From NCBI RefSeq assembly GCF_003050785.1, contig NZ_QAOH01000011.1, positions 54,770 through 118,769 on the forward strand: a stretch of DNA of 64,000 bases, written 5' to 3'. The DNA comes from Celeribacter persicus. GTDB taxonomy: Bacteria > Pseudomonadota > Alphaproteobacteria > Rhodobacterales > Rhodobacteraceae. The first letter of the stretch is position 1, and each line of letters opens with the position of its first letter. Of this stretch, positions 55,407-64,000 are shown piece by piece. The position numbers and the translations under genes are program-made. The notes under the pieces were generated by a model. It was not told the DNA's origin. It did not search any database and saw only the letters and a program-made list of their open reading frames with translations.

Positions 55407-56018
55407 TCAGTGGGAGAAGATGTCGATTTCGGGCCAGCCTTCGAGATCGAGTTGCGCGCGTGTCGGCAGGAAATCGAAGCAGGATTGCGCAATCTCCATC
55501 CGGCCCTCGCGTTCGAGCATGGCGTTCAGCTTGTCGCGCAACTGGTGCAGGTAGAGCACATCGGAAGCGGCGTAATCGAGTTGGGCCGGGGTCAGTTCCT
55601 CGGCGCCCCAGTCGCTCATCTGCTGGTATTTGGAAATGTCGACCTTGAGCAATTGTTCAAGCAGGTTCTTCAGCCCGTGACGGTCGGTGAAGGTCCGCAC
55701 GAGTTTCGAGGCGATCTTGGTGCAATAGACCGGTTGGGCCAACGTGCCGAAGGTGTGATACATCGCTGCGATGTCAAAACGACCGAAGTGGAAGAGTTTC
55801 AGCACATTCGGGTCGGTCAGCATTTTGCAGAGGTTCGGGGCTTCGGTCTGGCCGCGCGCCACCTGTACCAGATGCGCGTTACCGTCGCCGCCGGACATTT
55901 GCACAAGACAGAGCCGGTCGCGATGCGGGTTCAGCCCCATGGTTTCGCAATCAATCGCCACCACAGGCCCGAGATCGAGATCGTCGGGGAGGTCGTTTTG
56001 ATACAGAAAATTCGCCAT
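55407..56018 (-). CDS. rnd: Ribonuclease D-like 3'-5' exonuclease
   Basis: 203 residues, the short single-domain form without HRDC. The DEDD active site begins with D23 and E25 (AIDCETMGLNPHRDRLCLVQM), then FHFGRFDIAAMYH, and DYAASDVLYLHQLRDKL. First gene of the rnd-kdsD-lptCAB-hpf-ptsN run and divergent from the nrd operon. Confidence 0.92.
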   Translation of the reverse strand: MANFLYQNDLPDDLDLGPVVAIDCETMGLNPHRDRLCLVQMSGGDGNAHLVQVARGQTEAPNLCKMLTDPNVLKLFHFGRFDIAAMYHTFGTLAQPVYCTKIASKLVRTFTDRHGLKNLLEQLLKVDISKYQQMSDWGAEELTPAQLDYAASDVLYLHQLRDKLNAMLEREGRMEIAQSCFDFLPTRAQLDLEGWPEIDIFSH

Positions 56019-56124
56019 GGTTGCGGCCCTTCGCGTTGAAATCCGACTGTGCGAGTGTGCATAAGCCTTCCAACGTGCCGGGGCAAGGGAAGGCGATGAG
56101 GGTCATGAAAGCCCTGTCAAGTGC

Positions 56125-56171
56125 ATTCAATATATTGACAGCAAAACCCCAAGGGCATCTATATGATGTTG
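56125..56171 (+). promoter_or_regulatory. Two NrdR-box-like sites overlapping the nrdHIEF promoter
   Basis: Box 1 core CAATATATTG at 56128-56137 matches the NrdR core consensus CwATATATwG at every position. Box 2 core CTATATGATG at 56159-56168 matches 8 of 10. Their centres are 31 bp apart (15 bp between 16-bp boxes), the normal spacing for paired NrdR sites. Box 1 overlaps TTGACA (56135-56140) and box 2 overlaps CTATAT (56159-56164), a promoter with an 18-bp spacer. NrdR would repress nrd genes when deoxyribonucleotides are plentiful. Confidence 0.7.
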
Positions 56172-56335
56172 CTTCGGTTCTTTCGAGTCGCCTCGAAGGC
56201 TAAGAGGGAAGCCGGTGAAAATCCGGCGCTGCCCCCGCAACTGTAAGCGGTGAGCAAGGCTGAACGTGCCACTGGGCGCCTGTCCGGGAAGGCCAGCCAG
56301 AGCTGCGACCCGCAAAGTCAGGAGACCTGCCGCAA
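56168..56335 (+). ncRNA. Cobalamin (B12) riboswitch
   Basis: All main conserved blocks are present in order: AAGCCGGTGAAAATCCGGCGC with GCTGCCCCCGCAACTGTAAGC near 56209-56250, GCCACTGGG near 56268, GGGAAGGCC near 56286, and the B12 box AGTCAGGAGACCTGCC at 56316-56331. It precedes nrdH by about 100 bp, so coenzyme B12 should lower expression of this B12-independent reductase. The ends are estimated. Confidence 0.95.
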
Positions 56336-56396
56336 GCATGACAATGACCACGAACGGAGGGTTCGGGGGCGTGACAAGCGGCTTTTGCCCCTGCGC

Positions 56397-56428
56397 GTCC
56401 TCGGCTGAATTTAAAAAAGCGAGAGGAC
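56397..56428 (+). promoter_or_regulatory. Hairpin masking the nrdH ribosome-binding site
   Basis: GTCCTC at 56397-56402 is complementary to GAGGAC at 56423-56428, which contains the ribosome-binding site of nrdH (start at 56432). It suggests that the riboswitch acts on translation start rather than on transcription termination. Confidence 0.55.
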
Positions 56429-56431
56429 AAA

Positions 56432-56653
56432 ATGAGCATCACCGTCTATTCCAAACCGGCTTGTGTGCAATGTACCGCAACGACCCGCGCGCTCGACGCG
56501 AAGGGCATTTCCTATGACATCATCGACCTGACGCAGGATGACGATGCGATGAGCCATGTCACGGGCCTCGGTTATCGTCAGGCGCCGGTGGTGGTCGCGG
56601 GCGAGGCTCATTGGTCCGGTTTCCGCCCGGATATGATCGCGCGCCTGTCCTGA
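56432..56653 (+). CDS. nrdH: Glutaredoxin-like protein NrdH
   Basis: Electron donor for class Ib ribonucleotide reductase. 73 residues, redox pair CVQC at 11-14 and the C-terminal WSGFRPDMI motif typical of NrdH. First gene of nrdHIEF, directly behind the riboswitch and 4 bp before nrdI. Confidence 0.95.
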   Translation: MSITVYSKPACVQCTATTRALDAKGISYDIIDLTQDDDAMSHVTGLGYRQAPVVVAGEAHWSGFRPDMIARLS

Positions 56654-56657
56654 TCCG

Positions 56658-57094
56658 ATGGGTGCGGAGGCATTTGCGCCTGGCGCCCCAGAGAGCGTCC
56701 CGGACATCGTTTACTACTCATCCGCCTCGGGCAACACGGTGCGGTTCGTGGAGCGGCTTGGTCTCTCCGCCAAACGCATTCCGATTTCCCCCAAGGAGGC
56801 GATGCCCGGGATTGAGAGGCCTTTCGTTCTGATCTGTCCGACCTACGCGGACGGGGAGGGGCGCGGGGCTGTGCCGAAACAGGTGATCCGTTTTCTCAAC
56901 AATGCGGCGAACCGGGCACAGCTTTTGGGTGTGATCGGAACGGGCAACCGGAATTTCGGCACGTTGTTTGCCATGTCGGGTGACATCATCGCCCGCAAAT
57001 GCAATGTCCCGCTGCTCTATAAATTCGAGTTGGCGGGATTTGACAGGGACATCGCCCGTGTGCGTGCGGGATTGGAAAAATTGGGGATGGAGCC

Positions 57095-57113
<19 letters not shown>
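56658..57113 (+). CDS. nrdI: Flavodoxin-like NrdI
   Basis: Supplies the oxidant that activates the dimanganese centre of NrdF. 151 residues: [18 protein letters not shown] (FMN phosphate-binding loop), [17 protein letters not shown], and [15 protein letters not shown]. An N-terminal extension of about 16 residues precedes the usual start. Overlaps nrdE by 19 bp. Confidence 0.94.
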
Positions 57114-60197
<3,084 letters not shown>

Positions 60198-60362
60198 AAT
60201 GGCTCCGCGGGGAGCGTGTTTTCCCGCGCGATTTCAGCAGGCACTTGGCTCCGGTGCTGCAAATTGGCGATAGTCTCGTTTTATGAGATGGGAAAGATTG
60301 CGGCTGACGCAGAAATTATGCACCTTCGATCCGAGTGTGTTTCTGTAGGAAAACGGGTCGTC

Positions 60363-60923
60363 ATGATTTCTCCAACTTCGCTTTCGGGCGTTTACCTGAT
60401 CACGCCGCCGCGGTTCGGCGATCACCGTGGGTTCTTTTCGGAAAGTTGGAACAAGAAGAATCTGATGGAGGCGGGGCTGGACCTGCCGGAGTTTGTACAG
60501 GACAACCATTCTCTTTCGCGCGAGGTTGGCACGGTCCGTGGGCTGCATTTTCAAAGCCCGCCGCATGCCCAGGGCAAGCTGGTGCGCTGTGGTAGGGGGC
60601 GGATTTTCGATGTGGCGGTGGATGTGCGCAAAGGTTCGGACACCTATGGTCAGTGGGTGGGCGAGAAACTGTCATTTGAGAATGGCAAACAGCTCTGGAT
60701 TCCGGCAGGGTTTCTGCACGGGTTCATGACTTTGGAGCCTGACAGCGAGATCATCTATAAATGCACCGATTACTATGCACCCGAGTGCGACGGGGCGGTG
60801 AAATGGGATAGTTGCGGAATAGATTGGCCGCTTGAGGGAATCACGCCGGTGATCTCGGAAAAGGATGAGAAAGCGCAGGTTTTCGCCGCATTCGAGACGC
60901 CTTTCACGAAGGACAACACATGA
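60363..60923 (+). CDS. rfbC: dTDP-4-dehydrorhamnose 3,5-epimerase
   Basis: Third enzyme of dTDP-L-rhamnose synthesis. 186 residues from the ATG at 60363 ([23 protein letters not shown]), with [24 protein letters not shown] holding the catalytic His, and [26 protein letters not shown]. First gene of rfbCBDA; all four overlap by 4 bp. Confidence 0.95.
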   Translation: MISPTSLSGVYLITPPRFGDHRGFFSESWNKKNLMEAGLDLPEFVQDNHSLSREVGTVRGLHFQSPPHAQGKLVRCGRGRIFDVAVDVRKGSDTYGQWVGEKLSFENGKQLWIPAGFLHGFMTLEPDSEIIYKCTDYYAPECDGAVKWDSCGIDWPLEGITPVISEKDEKAQVFAAFETPFTKDNT

Positions 60924-61969
60924 AGATTCTTGTGACAGGCGGTGCGGGGTTCATCGGCTCTGCCGTGGTGCGGCTTGCGGTGTCGCGGGGTCATGAGGTG
61001 GTGAATGTCGATGCGCTGACCTATGCGGCCTGTCTCGACAATGTGGCCTCTGTCTCGGACAGCCCACTCTATGCGTTCGAACAGGTGGATATTCGCGATC
61101 GGGCCGGATTAGACACTGTTTTCGCCAAACATAAACCCGATGCGGTGATGCATCTGGCTGCCGAAAGCCATGTGGACCGCTCCATCGACGGGCCGGGGGA
61201 TTTCATCGAAACCAACATCACCGGCACGTTCAACATGCTGGAGGCGGCGCGCAAATACTGGGTCGAGGCGGGCAAACCGGAGAGCTTCCGGTTCCACCAC
61301 ATTTCGACGGACGAGGTGTTTGGCTCGCTGCCCAACGATCCGGCGATCAAGTTCACCGAAGACACGCCCTATGACCCGCGCTCGCCCTATTCGGCCTCGA
61401 AAGCCAGTTCGGACCATCTTGTCCGCGCCTGGCATGAGACCTACGGGCTGCCGGTCGTTCTGACGAATTGCTCGAACAATTACGGCCCGTTCCATTTTCC
61501 GGAAAAACTGATCCCGGTAATCATTCTCAATGCCTTGGCGGGCAAGCCTCTGCCGATCTATGGTGACGGCTCGAATATCCGTGACTGGCTGTTCGTCGAA
61601 AATCACGCCGATGCGCTTTTGCTTGTCGTGGAAAAAGGCGAGATCGGGCGCAACTACAATATCGGTGGCGAGAACGAGCGAACGAACCTTGAACTGGTTC
61701 GGACGCTTTGTGGCATTCTCGATGAAAAAAGACCCAAATCCAGCGGAAGTTATGCCGATCAGATCACCTTTGTAACCGATCGCCCGGGCCATGACGCGCG
61801 CTATGCGATTGATCCGTCGCGCATCCGCGAGGAACTGGGCTGGCGCCCGTCGGTGACCGTCGAAGAGGGGCTTGAGCGCACTGTGGAATGGTATCTCGAC
61901 AATGAGGCATGGTGGCGCGCGCTTCAGGACCGGCACGGGGTCGGCGAACGGTTGGGGGTGAAGGCATGA
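60920..61969 (+). CDS. rfbB: dTDP-glucose 4,6-dehydratase
   Basis: Second enzyme of dTDP-L-rhamnose synthesis. 349 residues: NAD-binding [17 protein letters not shown] at the start, [11 protein letters not shown], catalytic [15 protein letters not shown] with Tyr and Lys, and [17 protein letters not shown]. Overlaps both neighbours by 4 bp. Confidence 0.96.
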   Translation: MKILVTGGAGFIGSAVVRLAVSRGHEVVNVDALTYAACLDNVASVSDSPLYAFEQVDIRDRAGLDTVFAKHKPDAVMHLAAESHVDRSIDGPGDFIETNITGTFNMLEAARKYWVEAGKPESFRFHHISTDEVFGSLPNDPAIKFTEDTPYDPRSPYSASKASSDHLVRAWHETYGLPVVLTNCSNNYGPFHFPEKLIPVIILNALAGKPLPIYGDGSNIRDWLFVENHADALLLVVEKGEIGRNYNIGGENERTNLELVRTLCGILDEKRPKSSGSYADQITFVTDRPGHDARYAIDPSRIREELGWRPSVTVEEGLERTVEWYLDNEAWWRALQDRHGVGERLGVKA

Positions 61970-62817
61970 TCCTCGTTTTCGGCAAGACTGGTCAGGTGGC
62001 CATGGAATTGCAACGGCTTTTGCCGGAGGCCAGGTTTCTTGGGCGCGACGAAGCGGATTTGACCGATCCGCTTGCCTGTGGCCGGAAAATCCGTGATCTG
62101 AAGCCGGCGGCGGTGATCAACGCTGCGGCTTATACGGCGGTGGACAAGGCGGAGGACGACGCGCTGGTCGCCACATTGGTGAATGCGGCGGCACCGACGG
62201 AGATGGCCGAGACCTGTGCCGATCTCGGCATTCCCTTCGTACATATCTCGACCGATTATGTGTTCGACGGGGCGGGTGAGGAGCCTTTCGCTCCGGATCA
62301 CCCGACAGGTCCTCTGGGGGTCTATGGAGAAACCAAGCTTGAGGGTGAAAACGGGGTACGCGAGGCGGGCGGCGTCTTTGCGATCTTGCGCACCTCGTGG
62401 GTGTTCTCGGCCCATGGCGGCAATTTCGTCAAGACCATGCTGCGTCTGGCCGAGACCCGCGACAAGCTGACGGTCGTGGTCGATCAGATCGGCGGACCAA
62501 CGCCCGCACGTGACATTGCGAAAGCCTGTGTCGAGACTGCGGAACAGCTCAAAACAGACCCGAACAAGGCCGGAACCTATCATTTTTCCGGCAGCCCGGA
62601 TATGAGCTGGGCCGATTTCGCGCGAGAGATCTTCGCGCAGGCGGGCAGCGTGGTGGAGGTCGAGGATATTCCAACCTCGGCCTATCCGACGCCAGCCAAA
62701 CGTCCCGCCAACAGCCGGTTGGATTGCAGTACGACGGAAACGACATTCGGCATCAGGCGTCCGGACTGGAAGGCCGGGCTGGCCGAGGTTTTGAGTGAAT
62801 TGGAGATACGGCCATGA
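61966..62817 (+). CDS. rfbD: dTDP-4-dehydrorhamnose reductase
   Basis: Last enzyme of dTDP-L-rhamnose synthesis. 283 residues from the ATG at 61966 ([20 protein letters not shown]), then [25 protein letters not shown] and [15 protein letters not shown] with the catalytic Tyr/Lys. Confidence 0.95.
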   Translation: MILVFGKTGQVAMELQRLLPEARFLGRDEADLTDPLACGRKIRDLKPAAVINAAAYTAVDKAEDDALVATLVNAAAPTEMAETCADLGIPFVHISTDYVFDGAGEEPFAPDHPTGPLGVYGETKLEGENGVREAGGVFAILRTSWVFSAHGGNFVKTMLRLAETRDKLTVVVDQIGGPTPARDIAKACVETAEQLKTDPNKAGTYHFSGSPDMSWADFAREIFAQAGSVVEVEDIPTSAYPTPAKRPANSRLDCSTTETTFGIRRPDWKAGLAEVLSELEIRP

Positions 62818-63689
62818 CAGAGCGCAAAGGCATCATCCTCGCAGGTGGCTCGGGCACGCGGCTCTATCCGCTGACCATGGCGGTCTCGAAACAGCTCATG
62901 CCGATCTATGACAAGCCGATGATCTATTATCCGCTCTCGGTCCTGATGCTTTCTGGCATCCGGGAGATTGCCGTAATCACCACTCCTGCGGATCAGGATC
63001 AGTTCAGGCGTCTCTTGGGCGATGGTAGCCAGTGGGGTTTGTCGCTCACCTATATCGTTCAGCCCTCGCCGGATGGTCTGGCGCAGGCCTATATTCTGGC
63101 CGAAGATTTTCTCGACGGTGCGCCCTCCGCAATGGTCTTGGGGGACAATATCTTCTTTGGACATGGTCTGCCGGAGATGCTTTCTGCGGCTGACGCCAAA
63201 GAGGTGGGTGGAACGGTGTTTGGTTATCATGTCGCCGACCCGGAACGCTACGGCGTGGTGAAATTCGATGCCGCTGGAACGGTCGAGGAAATCATCGAGA
63301 AACCCGAGGTGCCGCCGTCGAATTATGCGGTCACCGGGCTGTACTTCCTGGATGGTGAAGCACCTGCACGAGCGCGGGCGGTCAAACCTTCGGCCCGAGG
63401 AGAACTTGAGATCGTCACGCTGCTGGAAAGTTATCTCGCCGATGGAACGCTTTGCGTGGAAAGGATGGGGCGCGGTTATGCCTGGCTCGACACGGGCACC
63501 CATGGGTCGCTTCTGGATGCCGGGAACTTTGTACGGACCCTTTCGATGCGTCAGGGCATGCAATCCGGCTGTCCGGAAGAAATTGCCTATCAAAAGGCGT
63601 GGATCGACGATGCGACGATGCGGGAGCATGCCGAAAAATTCAAGAAAACCGATTACGGCAAATATCTGAAAAGTCTTTTGAGGAACTGA
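62814..63689 (+). CDS. rfbA: Glucose-1-phosphate thymidylyltransferase
   Basis: First enzyme of the pathway, making dTDP-glucose. 291 residues: LAGGSGTRLYPLT at 9-21, KQLMPIYDKPMIYYPLSVLM, AMVLGDNIFFGHGL and EKPEVPPSNYAVTGLYFLD. Last gene of the operon. Confidence 0.96.
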   Translation: MTERKGIILAGGSGTRLYPLTMAVSKQLMPIYDKPMIYYPLSVLMLSGIREIAVITTPADQDQFRRLLGDGSQWGLSLTYIVQPSPDGLAQAYILAEDFLDGAPSAMVLGDNIFFGHGLPEMLSAADAKEVGGTVFGYHVADPERYGVVKFDAAGTVEEIIEKPEVPPSNYAVTGLYFLDGEAPARARAVKPSARGELEIVTLLESYLADGTLCVERMGRGYAWLDTGTHGSLLDAGNFVRTLSMRQGMQSGCPEEIAYQKAWIDDATMREHAEKFKKTDYGKYLKSLLRN

Positions 63690-64000
63690 ATTCGAAGGGC
63701 AGCATGAAGCCCCAATTCGGCTGTCCTCTCATGTTGAGATAAATTCTATTTACTTCCTGTTCTGTGACGGACGGACGGGCAACGTCTTCTTAGGGTTTAT
63801 GCCTTCTCATACCTGTGTGGCGAGGTGGGCTTGCCAAACCGGTGAACGCCGGTTCAGCAAATGAGTGGGTGAAATCATGAATCTGCGTCGAGATTTTCGC
63901 GCGGCTGAGAACGGCGGTGCAAAATTAGACCACGGTAGCGCCGTCGTATTGACGGTGCGGGCGGCGTAAAAGTCGTCCACTTTTTCCCTTCTTGCGGCAG
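63690..64000. other. Gene-poor end with a 30-bp inverted repeat
   Basis: No convincing long gene. An inverted repeat at 63831-63860 has arms TTGC-CA-AACCGG and CCGGTT-CA-GCAA around TGAACG. It is followed by GAGTGGGTG and an ATG at 63877 opening a 30-codon frame (MNLRRDFRAAENGG...) closed by TAA at 63967. That start slightly recalls Flp-type pilins (F, then E-x-G-A), but the frame is too short. Nothing else is seen up to the edge. Confidence 0.5.

Noticed and set aside
60203..60216. Terminator after nrdF
   Set aside because: The stem is only five base pairs and the T run is interrupted; too weak to list as a terminator.

Overview
The window looks like a piece of the main chromosome of a Rhodobacteraceae (roseobacter-group) alphaproteobacterium. 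Pointers are the GC-rich third codon positions, the MutS/MaeB divergent pair, the SecA - PpiC-ArgJ-MutT junction, the DnaK-DnaJ-RadC order, the rnd-kdsD-lptCAB-hpf-ptsN operon without rpoN, and a GT14 protein of a type I associate with roseobacters. Assignments rest on reading the translations by eye; no database search was run. There is no insertion sequence, CRISPR array, tRNA or rRNA gene that I can see, and genes are tightly packed.

Layout. 1-8 kb: mutS (cut by the window edge), malic enzyme, a PfkB-type sugar kinase, a DUF1508 miniprotein, argG, a membrane protein and ilvA. 8-10 kb: an HPt protein divergent from a response regulator/PP2C phosphatase. 10-16 kb: hslO, a CoA-type Nudix hydrolase, cca and an RNA methyltransferase in one run, then two L,D-transpeptidases flanking a CAP lipoprotein, then a tiny secreted protein with its own promoter and terminator. 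16-23 kb: hemH, a BioC-like methyltransferase, comF, a glutaredoxin-nitrilase-MarR-GNAT operon, ubiG and a prolyl aminopeptidase. 23-29 kb: rimP-nusA-ylxR-infB. 29-37 kb: ppiC-argJ-mutT, secA, a substrate-binding-protein/OmpA fusion and radC. 37-42 kb: dnaK-dnaJ with a good heat-shock promoter candidate, alkB and an orphan ABC-2 permease.

42-51 kb is a cell-surface glycan region: cysQ and kdsB, galU-galE, two paralogous family-2 glycosyltransferases, a Core-2/I-branching type transferase and a protein that appears to carry two sulfotransferase domains. CysQ (recycling of the PAP left by sulfation), GalU/GalE (UDP-sugars) and the sulfotransferase are consistent with a sulfated extracellular glycan; this is inference. 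51-56 kb is the LPS transport and Kdo operon ending in hpf and ptsN. 56-60 kb is the class Ib ribonucleotide reductase operon nrdHIEF, preceded by two NrdR-box-like sites 31 bp apart, a cobalamin riboswitch and a hairpin that would mask the nrdH ribosome-binding site. 60-64 kb is the dTDP-L-rhamnose operon rfbCBDA followed by a gene-poor end with a striking inverted repeat.

The strongest candidates for new biology are the dual-domain sulfotransferase/glycosyltransferase cassette, the layered control of nrdHIEF, the PstS-like/OmpA fusion, and several very small genes (59, 61 and 46 residues).
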